Assembly: GCF_046764005.1 (NCBI RefSeq)
Contig: NZ_JBKOFW010000002.1
Location: 434,001 to 498,000 of the forward strand
Source: Oryzobacter faecalis
GTDB taxonomy: Bacteria; Actinomycetota; Actinomycetes; Actinomycetales; Dermatophilaceae
DNA length: 64,000 nucleotides
Direction of reading: 5' to 3'
Under the pieces are notes generated by a model. The model was not told the origin of the DNA. It saw nothing but the letters and a program-made list of their open reading frames with translations, and did not search any database. A program made the position numbers and the translations under genes. This document shows, one piece after another, positions 1 to 11,092 of the stretch (the first letter of the stretch is position 1; every line of letters begins with the position of its first letter).

Positions 1-117
1 AAGCAGGCCCACCGCGACGGCTCGACGCTGCGCGAGGCCGCCGTCGCCTCCGGCCACGTCACCGAGGACGACTACGACCGGTGGGTCGACCCCCAGGCCA
101 TGACCCGCCCCGACTGA
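1..117 (+). CDS. fumC: Class II fumarate hydratase, C-terminal end (partial)
   Basis: The window opens inside this gene; only the last 38 residues are present. They match the tail of class II fumarases, with the HRDGSTLREAA and DYDRWVDP motifs typical of the C-terminal small domain. Fumarase hydrates fumarate to malate in the cytosolic TCA cycle. The catalytic residues lie upstream of the window, so activity cannot be judged here. The gene converges on the glyoxalase-like gene, and a long hairpin separates them. Confidence 0.85.
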   Translation, partial: KQAHRDGSTLREAAVASGHVTEDDYDRWVDPQAMTRPD

Positions 118-129
118 CCCGCCCGCTCT

Positions 130-197
130 CCCTCACGGCGAACGTGGGTGAAGATCGTCGGCCCACCGACGATCTTCACCCACGTTCGCCGTGAGGG
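130..197. terminator. 32-bp perfect hairpin between convergent genes; dispersed repeat copy 1
   Basis: Bases 130-161 are perfectly complementary to 166-197, leaving a four-base loop (ccca). The hairpin fills the gap between the fumarase stop (117) and the convergent glyoxalase-like stop (212), so it can act as a bidirectional terminator, although no T-tract follows. The inner stem, AACGTGGGTGAAGATCGTCG, recurs at 18990-19033 with one compensated base-pair change. The element is therefore a dispersed palindromic repeat and not a site-specific terminator sequence only. Confidence 0.85.
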
Positions 198-211
198 GAG
201 GGGGGCCGAGG

Positions 212-610
212 TCAGCCGGCGGCGCGGAGGCCGCCCTCGTCCTCGACCGCGACCGGCGCGGCGGCCTGCGCGTGGGAGAGGACGTTGACGACGTTGCCGC
301 CCTCGTCGCGGACGAAGAAGCGCCGCACACCCCACGGCTCGGTCGTCAGGGGGTGGACGATCTCCAGGCCCAGCTCGAGGGCTCGCTCGTGGGCGAGGTC
401 GACGTCGTCGACGTCGAGCGACAGGTCGGGGTTGCAGGCGGCCGTCGCGTCCTCGTGCATGACCGAGATCTGCGGCCCCTCGGGCGCCCCGAGGGTCGCG
501 ACCCAGCCGAGGTCCATGACGACGTCGAGGCCGAGGACGTCGCGGAAGACGGCGACGGCTCGGGCGACGTCGGGCACCGAGAGGACCGGCACCGCACGGT
601 TCAGCTGCAC
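212..610 (-). CDS. VOC (glyoxalase/bleomycin resistance) family protein
   Basis: A protein of about 132 residues with a single glyoxalase/VOC-type fold. The N-terminal part (NRAVPVLSVPDVARAVAVFRD) and the C-terminal part (WGVRRFFVRDEGGNVVNVL) correspond to the paired beta-alpha-beta-beta-beta modules. Members bind a metal and act on small molecules such as methylglyoxal adducts or antibiotics; the substrate cannot be read from the sequence. The GTG at 610 is chosen because it begins just before the first conserved strand; another GTG 15 bases upstream is possible. It lies 83 bp downstream of the SNF2 gene on the same strand. Confidence 0.75.
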   Translation of the reverse strand: MQLNRAVPVLSVPDVARAVAVFRDVLGLDVVMDLGWVATLGAPEGPQISVMHEDATAACNPDLSLDVDDVDLAHERALELGLEIVHPLTTEPWGVRRFFVRDEGGNVVNVLSHAQAAAPVAVEDEGGLRAAG

Positions 611-693
611 CGGCCCACCGAACACCCTCTCGGGCGTCTGTGCAAGCGGGAGCCCGTTCTCGTGCGGGGCCCGGGCGCGTCGCGGCGCACGTC

Positions 694-4059
<3,366 letters not shown>

Positions 4060-4165
4060 GACCTCCGACAGCCACCCGGCGACGGGCCCGCCCTGTCGGA
4101 CCCTGACCTCCCACCGTAAGCCGTTGGACCGACATGGGGGGAACCGTTCCGGTCCCTGTGGACGG

Positions 4166-5554
4166 TCAGCCCGCGGCGAGCGGCAGGGCGAGGGTGAAGG
4201 TCGCCCCCCGACCGGGTGGGGAGGCCACCGACGCGGTCCCGCCGTGGGCGCGCGCGACCGCGTCGACGAGCGCCAGGCCCAGACCCGTCCCCCCCGACGC
4301 GGTGGCCCGGCCCCGGTCGACCCGGTGGAAGCGCTCGAAGACGTGGGGGAGGTGCTCCGCCGGGATGCCGGGGCCGGCGTCGGCGACCCGCACGACCGCG
4401 TGCCCGTCCTCCTCCGCCAGGGTCAGCCACACGGGAGTGCCTCCCGGGGTGTGCCGCACCGCGTTCGACGTGAGCCCCACGAGCGCCTGGGTCACGAGGT
4501 CGCGGTCGACGACGGCGACGAGGGCCGGCGGCACGTCCGTGGAGACCTGGCGGTCGGGGGCGACGACGGCGAGGTCGGCCGCCACGTCGCGGACGACGGC
4601 CGCGAGGTCGACGGGCTCGCGCCGCAGGGCCCCGGTCGCCTCGGCGTCGTCGAGGCGGGCGAGGTCGAGCAGCGCGTCGACGAGCCGGCGCATCCGGGCG
4701 GCCTCCTCGCCGATGCGGCGGAAGGCGTCGGCGGCCTCGGGGTCCTGCGGCTCCCGCCTCGGCGCAGCGGGGTCGTCGGACCCGGCTCGACCGGTGTGGA
4801 GCGACACGTACCCCGAGAGCGTCGTCAGGGGGGTCCGCAGCTCGTGGGAGGCGTCGGCGACGAACCGCCGCATCCGCTCGTTCGTCGCCGCCGTCTCGTC
4901 GAGCAGCGCGTTGAGGGCGGCCCCCAGCCGTTCGGCCTCGGTTCCCGGCACGCCGGGTGGCACGCGCCGCGAGGTGTCTCCGGCCCGGATGGCGTCGGCG
5001 GCGTCGGTCATCCTCGCGATGGGTCGCAGGCCGAGACGGTCGACCCACCACAGGAGCAGCCCGAGCACGCCGGCGACGGCGACGCCGATGATGCCGAGCG
5101 TGAGGGCGAGCCGCCTCGTCGCGGCGTCGGCGGAGGTGGTCGGCACGGCGATGACGGCCTGCGCCCGGCCGTTCGGCAGCGGGGCCGTCACGACCCGGAC
5201 GCGCCGCGACTGCCCGGAGGACGTCGCCCGCCCTTCCGGGGACACCACGCGCTCGCCCGCGCTGAGGGCGGGCACGAGCGCGGGGTCCGAGGCGGGGGCG
5301 AGCACGGTCGTGAGCCGCCCGTCGGCGGTCATCCGTCCGACGTAGACGTCCGACAGCCCGGCCGCGGACCCTCCGGCGTCGGCGCGGGCGGACGCCAGGA
5401 GGATGGCGCGCGGGCTCTGCGCGAGCGTCGCCAGCTGGGCGTCGATGCGGCCGACGAGGTAGGCCCGCTGGACGAGGACGAGCGCCACGCCCGCGACGAT
5501 CAGCACCACCGCGAGGGCCGCGACGACGACGACCAGCCGGCGGCGCAGCGTCAT
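4166..5554 (-). CDS. Membrane sensor histidine kinase (HAMP, HisKA, HATPase_c)
   Basis: A 462-residue sensor kinase. Transmembrane segments lie near residues 8-30 and 150-171 and flank an extracytoplasmic sensor region of about 120 residues. A HAMP linker follows, then the dimerization box with phospho-acceptor H237 (ASHELRTPL), an N box (TSNAVRHTPGG), a G1 box (DAGPGIP) and a G2 box (GGTGLGLALVDAVA). The ATG overlaps the stop of the upstream response regulator (ATGA), so the two are translationally coupled. The ligand is unknown. The divergent secreted repeat protein at 6497 is a plausible partner or target, by position only. Confidence 0.95.
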   Translation of the reverse strand: MTLRRRLVVVVAALAVVLIVAGVALVLVQRAYLVGRIDAQLATLAQSPRAILLASARADAGGSAAGLSDVYVGRMTADGRLTTVLAPASDPALVPALSAGERVVSPEGRATSSGQSRRVRVVTAPLPNGRAQAVIAVPTTSADAATRRLALTLGIIGVAVAGVLGLLLWWVDRLGLRPIARMTDAADAIRAGDTSRRVPPGVPGTEAERLGAALNALLDETAATNERMRRFVADASHELRTPLTTLSGYVSLHTGRAGSDDPAAPRREPQDPEAADAFRRIGEEAARMRRLVDALLDLARLDDAEATGALRREPVDLAAVVRDVAADLAVVAPDRQVSTDVPPALVAVVDRDLVTQALVGLTSNAVRHTPGGTPVWLTLAEEDGHAVVRVADAGPGIPAEHLPHVFERFHRVDRGRATASGGTGLGLALVDAVARAHGGTASVASPPGRGATFTLALPLAAG

Positions 5555-6246
5555 CCGGGCTCCCGCACGCTGTACCCGACCCCGCGCACGGTGTGGATGA
5601 GCCGGGGAGGAACGGCGTCGACCTTCTTGCGCAGCGTCGACACGAACGACTCGATGATCGCCGACTCGCCCGCGAAGTCGTACTGCCACACGTGGTCGAG
5701 GATCTGGGCACGCGTGACGACGCGGCCGGCGTTGACGAGGAGGCAGCGCAGGAGGGTGAACTCGGTCGGCGTGAGGGCGAGCTCGGTGTCGCCGCGCCAG
5801 ACGCGGTGCTGGTCCTCGTCGAGGACGAGGTCGTGCACCTGGTGCCGGCCGGCGGGCGCGGCCGCCGCGCCCCCACGGCGCAGGAGGAGGTGGACGCGGG
5901 CGACGAGCTCCTCGAGGGCGAACGGCTTCGTCACGTAGTCGTCGCCCCCCGACGTCAGGCCGCGGACCTTGTCAGTGGTGTCGGCGCGGGCCGTCAGGAA
6001 CAGCACGGGAGCGCGGACTCCCTTGGCGCGCAGCCGTCTCAGCACCTCGAAGCCGTCGAGGTCGGGGAGCATGACGTCGAGGACGACGAGGTCGGGGTGC
6101 CCGGGGGAGCAGGCGGCGAGGGCAGCCGCACCCGAGCCGGCCGTCGACACCTCGAGCCCGGCGAGGCGCAGGGCCGACGACACGAGGTAGGCGATGTTCT
6201 CCTCGTCGTCGACGACGAGCACCGAGGCGGGGGAGGGTGCGGCCAC
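5551..6246 (-). CDS. OmpR/PhoB-family response regulator
   Basis: 231 residues: a receiver domain with acidic pocket DDEE (about residues 13-16), phospho-acceptor D57 (VVLDVMLPD) and conserved K107 (VTKPF), followed by a winged-helix DNA-binding domain (about 135-228, ending LIHTVRGVGYSV). The GTG at 6246 is preferred because GGGAG lies nine bases upstream and the receiver domain begins eight residues later; a longer frame upstream has no family similarity. It is the first gene of the two-component operon, divergent from the secreted protein gene across about 250 bp. Confidence 0.95.
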   Translation of the reverse strand: MAAPSPASVLVVDDEENIAYLVSSALRLAGLEVSTAGSGAAALAACSPGHPDLVVLDVMLPDLDGFEVLRRLRAKGVRAPVLFLTARADTTDKVRGLTSGGDDYVTKPFALEELVARVHLLLRRGGAAAAPAGRHQVHDLVLDEDQHRVWRGDTELALTPTEFTLLRCLLVNAGRVVTRAQILDHVWQYDFAGESAIIESFVSTLRKKVDAVPPRLIHTVRGVGYSVREPG

Positions 6247-6496
6247 GTCGTCACGCTCCCACGCGGGCCCGGCGCGGGTCTGGAGGTTTCCTCGGGACTT
6301 GCTGAAGGCGTCGACGACGCCCGGCGACCCCGTGGGGAGGGCGGTCCGGGTGGGGGCACGGTGCGGGCTCCCCACGGGCGGCGGGAACGGGCACCGGACC
6401 TCCAGCAGATCGCGAGGTCGCCCTGCGGTGACCGAGAGGTGCAGGCGGGAGGGTCGTCCTCCGACAGCACCTCCCGACCCGTGAACGGAGACCTCC

Positions 6497-7036
6497 ATGA
6501 CCGCCCTGCGCACCTGCCTCGCCGTCCTCGCCCTCGGCGGCGCCACCGCGACGACCGGTGTCGTCGCGACGAGCGCGTTCGCCACGCCGGCCCCCGTCGC
6601 CGCGGTCGAGGCCGCGCTGGCGGCCGAGCCCGCCGGCACGTCCTCCGAGACCTCGGGTGGCGCCACCGCAGACGCGACCGCCGATGCGCCCGCCCGGGCC
6701 GCCCGCGGCTGGTGGCGCGGCCTCACCGACAGCCAGCAGGCCTGCCTGAGGACGGAGGTCGGCACGCGCCCGGTCGGCCCGCTCTCCGACGCCGAGCGCA
6801 CGGCCCTGCGCGAGACGGTGAGGAAGGCCGCGGACGCCTGCGACGTCGAGCTCCCGTTCGCGCGCGCCCGCGCGTTCTGGGACGGGCTCACCGAGGCCCA
6901 GCGGCAGTGCCTGCGTGATGCCGACGTCCAGCGCCCCTGGGGTCCGCTGAGCAAGGCCGAGCGACAGGCGGTGCGCGCCGACGTCGCCGCCGCGGCGAAG
7001 GAGTGCGGCGTCACCCTCCCGGCGCGCGCCGGCTGA
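6497..7036 (+). CDS. Secreted protein with two Cys-containing tandem repeats
   Basis: A 179-residue protein with a signal-peptide-like N-terminus (hydrophobic residues 8-30, then an AFA-type cleavage region) and an Ala/Thr-rich linker to about residue 70. Two homologous repeats follow at about 72-120 and 127-175, with an exact 55-residue period. Each has an aromatic-aromatic start, GLT-x2-Q-x2-CLR, GPLS-x-AER, and a second Cys near its end (C83/C115 and C138/C170), so each repeat could close one disulfide outside the cell. I do not recognise the family. It is divergent from the two-component system, which might control it or sense its target. Confidence 0.7.
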   Translation: MTALRTCLAVLALGGATATTGVVATSAFATPAPVAAVEAALAAEPAGTSSETSGGATADATADAPARAARGWWRGLTDSQQACLRTEVGTRPVGPLSDAERTALRETVRKAADACDVELPFARARAFWDGLTEAQRQCLRDADVQRPWGPLSKAERQAVRADVAAAAKECGVTLPARAG

Positions 7037-7052
7037 ACGCCCTGAGGTCAGC

Positions 7053-7101
7053 GCACCGGAAGGCCGAGGGTCGCACGGGAAGGGTTCCGGTGCGACCCTC
7101 G
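7053..7101. terminator. Hairpin with two alternative stems between convergent genes
   Basis: Two overlapping inverted repeats lie here: GCACCGGAA at 7053-7061 with TTCCGGTGC at 7085-7093, and CGAGGGTCGCAC at 7065-7076 with GTGCGACCCTCG at 7090-7101. They cannot both form fully. They sit between the stop of the secreted protein gene (7036) and the convergent aminotransferase stop (7136), so each strand may use one stem as its terminator. Confidence 0.65.
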
Positions 7102-7135
7102 AGGTTCGCGGACCAGGCGGAAGAGCCGGGGCGGG

Positions 7136-8509
7136 TCAGACGACGTGGCGGTCGGCGGCGTCGAGGGCGCGGTCGAGGATGTCGAGCCCCTCGGCCATCT
7201 CCTCGGCCGTCGTCGTGCACGGGGGCACGACGTGGGTGCGGTTGAAGTGGACGAACGGCCACAGCCCCTCGGCCTTCGCGGCGGCCGCGAACTCGTTCAT
7301 CGGGCCGGCGGCCGCCCCGGACGCGTTGTACGGCACGAGCGGCTCGCGAGTCCCGGGGTCGCGGACCAGCTCGAGCGCCCAGAAGTACCCGAGACCGCGG
7401 ACCTCGCCGACGCTCGGGTGCTTCGCCGCGATCTCGGCCAGGCGCGGTGCGATGACGGTGTCGGAGACCTTGCGGACGTTCTCGAGGATGCCCTCCTCCT
7501 CGAAGATCCGGATCGAGGCGACAGCCGACGCGCACGCGAGCGGGTGGCCCGAGTAGGTGAGGCCGCCGGGGAAGACCCGCTCCTCGAACGTCTGCGCGAT
7601 CGGCTCGCTGATGACGACGCCGCCGAGCGGCACGTACCCGGAGTTGACGCCCTTCGCGAAGCAGATGAGGTCGGGGGTGACGCCCCAGTGGTCGACGGCG
7701 AACCACTCGCCGCACCGCCCGAACCCGGCCATGACCTCGTCGGCGATCCACACGATGCCGTGCTCGTCGCAGATCTCGCGGACCCCGGCGAGGTAGCCGT
7801 CCGGCGGCACGAGGATGCCGTTCGTGCCGACGACGGTCTCGAGCATGACGGCCGCGATGGTCGACGGCCCCTCGACCATGATGACGTCGCGCAGGTGCTG
7901 CAGCGCCCGCTCGCACTCCTCGGCGGCCGACGACGCGTGGAACGGCGAGCGGTACGGGTAGGGACCCCAGAAGTGGACGATCCCGGGCACGCCGGGCTCG
8001 TTGGCCCAGCGGCGCGGGTCGCCCGTCGCCGTGATGGAGCCGGCCGTCGCGCCGTGGTAGCTGCGGTAGGTGGCCAGCACCTTGTGGCGCCCGGTGTGCA
8101 GGCGGGCCATCCGCATCGCGTTCTCGGTGGCCTCGGCGCCGCCGTTGGTGAAGAACACCTTGTCGAGGTTCCCGGGGGCGCGCTCGGCGATGAGCCGTGC
8201 TGCCTCCGAACGGGACTCGTCGGCGAAGGACGGTGCGATCGTGCACTGGCGCGCCGCGGCCTCCTGGATGGCGGCGACGAGCTTGGGGTGCTGGTAGCCG
8301 ATGTTGACGTTGACGAGCTGGCTCGAGAAGTCGAGGTAGCGGTTGCCGTCGAAGTCCCAGAAGTGGCTGCCGCTGGCGGCCGCGATGGGCAGGGGCTTGA
8401 TGAGCGCCTGCGCCGACCACGAGTGGAAGACGTGGGCGCGGTCGTCGCGGGCGACCCGGGCACCACGCTCGGCGTCGGGGGTGGTGTCGGGGGTGGCGAA
8501 CTCGCTCAT
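7136..8509 (-). CDS. Class III aminotransferase (putrescine/omega-amino acid type)
   Basis: A 457-residue fold-type I PLP enzyme of the class III family. Visible are the glycine motif TNGGAEATENA (about 121-131), cofactor-binding D257 in IADEVMAGFGR, the Schiff-base lysine K286 in CFAKGVNSGYVPLGG, and YSGHPLACA. Class III enzymes move an amino group from terminal amines or omega-amino acids to pyruvate or 2-oxoglutarate. It lies 37 bp downstream of an aminobutyraldehyde-type dehydrogenase, which favours putrescine or a related diamine as substrate; this is inference. The ATG has GAGAGG five bases upstream. Confidence 0.88.
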   Translation of the reverse strand: MSEFATPDTTPDAERGARVARDDRAHVFHSWSAQALIKPLPIAAASGSHFWDFDGNRYLDFSSQLVNVNIGYQHPKLVAAIQEAAARQCTIAPSFADESRSEAARLIAERAPGNLDKVFFTNGGAEATENAMRMARLHTGRHKVLATYRSYHGATAGSITATGDPRRWANEPGVPGIVHFWGPYPYRSPFHASSAAEECERALQHLRDVIMVEGPSTIAAVMLETVVGTNGILVPPDGYLAGVREICDEHGIVWIADEVMAGFGRCGEWFAVDHWGVTPDLICFAKGVNSGYVPLGGVVISEPIAQTFEERVFPGGLTYSGHPLACASAVASIRIFEEEGILENVRKVSDTVIAPRLAEIAAKHPSVGEVRGLGYFWALELVRDPGTREPLVPYNASGAAAGPMNEFAAAAKAEGLWPFVHFNRTHVVPPCTTTAEEMAEGLDILDRALDAADRHVV

Positions 8510-8546
8510 CGGGACCTCTCGGACGTCTGGGGGCTGACCGGCTGCA

Positions 8547-10025
8547 TCAGGACGGCAGGGTGAAGATCGTTCGGTGCCACGGCTTCTCGGCCACAGCGGT
8601 GGTGTCGTGCATGACGTGCTTGACGTTCGTGTACTCGTCGAAGGAGTACGCGGACATGTCCTTGCCGAAGCCGCTGTGGCCGTACCCGCCGTGCGGCATC
8701 TCGCTGATGATCGGGATGTGGTCGTTGACCCACACGCACCCGGCGCGGATCTCGCGGGACGCGCGGCCCGCGCGGTAGGTGTCGCGGGTCCACGCCGAGG
8801 CGGCGAGACCGTAGACGGTGTCGTTGGCGAGCCGGATCGCCTCGTCGTCGTCGTCGAACGCCACGACGGCGAGCACGGGGCCGAACACCTCGTCGCGCCA
8901 CAGCTCGGAGTCCAGCGGCACGTCGGACACGAGGGTCGGCTCGTAGTAGCAGCCACGGGCGAGGTCGCCGCCGGGAGCCGCCCCGCCGGTGACGACCTTC
9001 GCGTACGAGCGGGCCCGCTCGACCATCCCGGCGACCTTGTCGCGGTGCGCCACCGACGACAGCGGCCCGAGGTCGGTGGCCTCGTCGTCGGTGGCACCGA
9101 GGCGGACCTGCGCCATGAGGTCGGCGACCCCGCGGACGAAGTCGTCGTGGAGGGAGCGGTGGACGATCGCGCGGGTGGCCGCGGTGCAGTCCTGCCCGGT
9201 GTTGATGAGGGACGCGGCCACCGCACCGTGGACCGCGGCCTCGAGGTCGGCGTCGTCGAACACGACGAACGGGGCCTTGCCGCCGAGCTCGAGGTGGACG
9301 CGCTTGCCCGTGCGCGCCGCCGTGGCCATGACGCGGCGGCCGACGACGGTCGACCCGGTGAACGACGTCATCGAGACCCCGTCGTGGCCGACGAGGTGCT
9401 CGCCCGCCACGGGGCCGGTGCCGGTGACGACGTTGACGACCCCCGCGGGTGCCCCGGCCTCGGTGAGGGCCTCGGCGAAGAGCAGCGAGGTCAGCGGGGT
9501 GATCTCCGCCGGCTTGAGGACGATGGTGTTGCCGGCCGCGATGGCGGGCAGCACCTTCCACGCGGCCATCTGCAGCGGGTAGTTCCACGGGGCGATGGAG
9601 CCGACGACGCCGATCGGCTCGCGCCGGATGGAGGAGGTGTGGTCGCCGGAGTACTCGGCGCTCGCCATCCCGTCGAGGCGGCGGGCGGCGGTGCCGAAGA
9701 AGGCGGTGTTGTCGACGGTGCCCGGCACGTCGAACTCGCGCGCGAGGCGGATGGGCTTGCCCGCCTGGCGCGACTCGAGGGCGGCGAGCTCCTCGGCGCG
9801 GGCGTCGAGGATCGCCGCTGCCCTGAGCAGCACCGTGGAGCGCTCGACCGGCGTGGCCCGCGACCACTCCTCGAAGGCGGTGGCCGCGGCGGCCACGGCG
9901 GCGTCGACCTCGGCGGGCCCGGCGAGCCGCACCGTCTCGACCGTCTCGTTCGTGCTCGGGTCGAGGACGTCGAAGGTCTCGCCGGAGGACGCGTCGCGCC
10001 GCTCCCCGCCGATGTACTGGTGCAT
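8547..10025 (-). CDS. Aldehyde dehydrogenase, gamma-aminobutyraldehyde dehydrogenase-like
   Basis: A 492-residue NAD(P)-dependent aldehyde dehydrogenase. The catalytic set is visible: N148 (APWNYP), E246 (HLELGGK) and nucleophile C280 (NTGQDCTAATRA). The C-terminal stretch HIPIISEMPHGGYGHSGFGK is typical of the aminobutyraldehyde/betaine aldehyde branch. It would oxidise the aldehyde made by the adjacent aminotransferase, for example 4-aminobutanal to GABA. ATG 10025 is chosen because TATGCT lies seven bases upstream, as in a leaderless promoter, and MHQYIGGE is the family's usual beginning; ATGs at 10037 and 10055 are alternatives. Confidence 0.87.
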   Translation of the reverse strand: MHQYIGGERRDASSGETFDVLDPSTNETVETVRLAGPAEVDAAVAAAATAFEEWSRATPVERSTVLLRAAAILDARAEELAALESRQAGKPIRLAREFDVPGTVDNTAFFGTAARRLDGMASAEYSGDHTSSIRREPIGVVGSIAPWNYPLQMAAWKVLPAIAAGNTIVLKPAEITPLTSLLFAEALTEAGAPAGVVNVVTGTGPVAGEHLVGHDGVSMTSFTGSTVVGRRVMATAARTGKRVHLELGGKAPFVVFDDADLEAAVHGAVAASLINTGQDCTAATRAIVHRSLHDDFVRGVADLMAQVRLGATDDEATDLGPLSSVAHRDKVAGMVERARSYAKVVTGGAAPGGDLARGCYYEPTLVSDVPLDSELWRDEVFGPVLAVVAFDDDDEAIRLANDTVYGLAASAWTRDTYRAGRASREIRAGCVWVNDHIPIISEMPHGGYGHSGFGKDMSAYSFDEYTNVKHVMHDTTAVAEKPWHRTIFTLPS

Positions 10026-10157
10026 GACCTCGAGCATACGCAGGCCCCGGACCATCGGAAAAGGGGGCGTCCACCGCGATCGACGACGGAATCCGTGGCG
10101 ACAGGCCCTGCGGGTGCGCGTTCTCGGTGGTCCCCGGGCTGCCGGCCCGCCGCGCGG

Positions 10158-10463
10158 TCACCAGGAGCTCTTCGTCACCCCCGGCAGCTCGCCCCGGTGC
10201 GCCATCTCGCGCAGCCGGATCCTCGAGAGCCCGAACCTGCGGTGGACGGCGCGCGGCCGCCCGTCGACGACGTCCCGGTTGACCAGGCGCGTCGGCGAGG
10301 CGTCGCGCGGCAGCCTCTGGAGGGCGAGGCGCGCCGCGGCGCGGCTCTCCTGCGTCCCACGGGGGTCACGCGCCGCGGCCCTCAGGGCGGCTCGGCGCTC
10401 GGCGTGGCGGGCGACGACCTCCCGCCGCCGGGCGTCCTTGGCCCGCAGGCTCGCCTTCGCCAT
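10158..10463 (-). CDS. rpsN: 30S ribosomal protein S14, zinc-independent (C-) form
   Basis: 101 residues, the long S14 form. It begins MAKASLRAKDARR and ends with RFGLSRIRLREMAHRGELPG and TKSSW, the conserved S14 core. It lacks the CxxC pairs of the zinc-binding short form, so it is the zinc-free paralogue. Its ATG overlaps the rpmG stop (ATGA). In many actinomycetes Zur represses such paralogues, and they replace zinc-containing copies when zinc is scarce. Confidence 0.95.
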   Translation of the reverse strand: MAKASLRAKDARRREVVARHAERRAALRAAARDPRGTQESRAAARLALQRLPRDASPTRLVNRDVVDGRPRAVHRRFGLSRIRLREMAHRGELPGVTKSSW

Positions 10464-10633
10464 CAGCGGGACTCCTTGAACTCGACGTGTCGGCGCACCT
10501 TCGGGTCGTACTTGCGCAGCACGAGGCGGTCGGGGTCGTTGCGGCGGTTCTTCTCGGTGACGTAGCTCGTCCCCGTCCCTGCGGTCGAGCGCAGGACGAT
10601 CTTCGGGCGGACGTCGGCGGACTTCCTGGCCAT
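10463..10633 (-). CDS. rpmG: 50S ribosomal protein L33, zinc-independent (C-) form
   Basis: 56 residues, with the L33 signature (VRPKIVLRSTAGTG, YVTEKNRRNDPDRL, RKYDP) and no cysteines, whereas the zinc form has two CxxC pairs. Its ATG follows the rpmB stop immediately (TAGATG), and its own stop overlaps the rpsN start. The three genes are therefore one tightly coupled operon behind the Zur-like operator. Confidence 0.95.
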   Translation of the reverse strand: MARKSADVRPKIVLRSTAGTGTSYVTEKNRRNDPDRLVLRKYDPKVRRHVEFKESR

Positions 10634-10870
10634 CTAGAGCTTCACTCCCTTCCGGAGCAGGTCGGTGACGACCGCGTCGATCCCGCGGGCGTCGATGGTC
10701 CTGATGCCCCGCGCCGAGACCGTGAGCCGCACGTGCCGGCGCAGGCTGGGCACCCAGTACCGCTTCCTCTGGACGTTGACGTCGAAGCGGCGCTTCGTGC
10801 GGCGGTTCGAGTGCGAGACCGCGTGGCCGAAGCCGGGCACGGCACCGGTCACCTGGCAGGTGCGGGACAT
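10634..10870 (-). CDS. rpmB: 50S ribosomal protein L28, zinc-independent (C-) form
   Basis: 78 residues. The N-terminus MSRTCQVTGAVPGFGHAVSH and RRTKRRFDVNVQ are typical of L28. The CxxC pairs of zinc-binding L28 are absent (only C5 remains). It is first in the leftward rpmB-rpmG-rpsN operon, with its ATG 44 bp from the operator at 10915-10929. A GAGAGG sequence upstream of the ATG can serve as ribosome binding site. Confidence 0.95.
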   Translation of the reverse strand: MSRTCQVTGAVPGFGHAVSHSNRRTKRRFDVNVQRKRYWVPSLRRHVRLTVSARGIRTIDARGIDAVVTDLLRKGVKL

Positions 10871-10914
10871 GGGGTCCTCTCGGGGTGTGGCGGAGCACCG
10901 AGCATGACATAGAA

Positions 10915-10929
10915 TGATAATCGTTCTCA
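10915..10929. promoter_or_regulatory. Zur-like operator between divergent ribosomal protein operons
   Basis: TGATAATCGTTCTCA is a 15-bp imperfect palindrome (one mismatched pair apart from the centre) close to the actinobacterial Zur box TGAnAATnATTnTCA. It is the only clearly AT-rich patch in the intergenic region, overlaps the -10-like GATAAT, and lies 44 bp from rpmB and 22 bp from the L31 start. One bound Zur dimer pair could repress both directions. Site identity rests on sequence likeness and gene content. Confidence 0.8.
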
Positions 10930-10951
10930 ACCCATTCCCGAAGGGACCACC

Positions 10952-11092
10952 GTGCGACCCGACATCCACCCGCGCTACGAGCCCGTCGTCTTCCGCGACA
11001 CCTCCACCGGCGCGATGTTCCTCACCCGCTCGACCCGTGTCCCGGACCGTACGGTCGAGCTCGAGGGCGAGACCGGCGGGGCCGGCTCGTGA
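10952..11092 (+). CDS. rpmE2: Type B 50S ribosomal protein L31, C-terminally short
   Basis: The first 36 residues (RPDIHPRYEPVVFRD, GAMFLTRST, DRTVE) are a good match to type B L31, which lacks zinc ligands. The family is normally 80-90 residues, but here the protein ends at residue 46 with a Gly-rich tail. The part that usually follows (a YP...SHPF-type motif) is missing, and the CobW-like gene begins at once (GTGA overlap). AAGGGA lies five bases before the GTG. Either a functional short form or a deletion product. Confidence 0.8.
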   Translation: MRPDIHPRYEPVVFRDTSTGAMFLTRSTRVPDRTVELEGETGGAGS

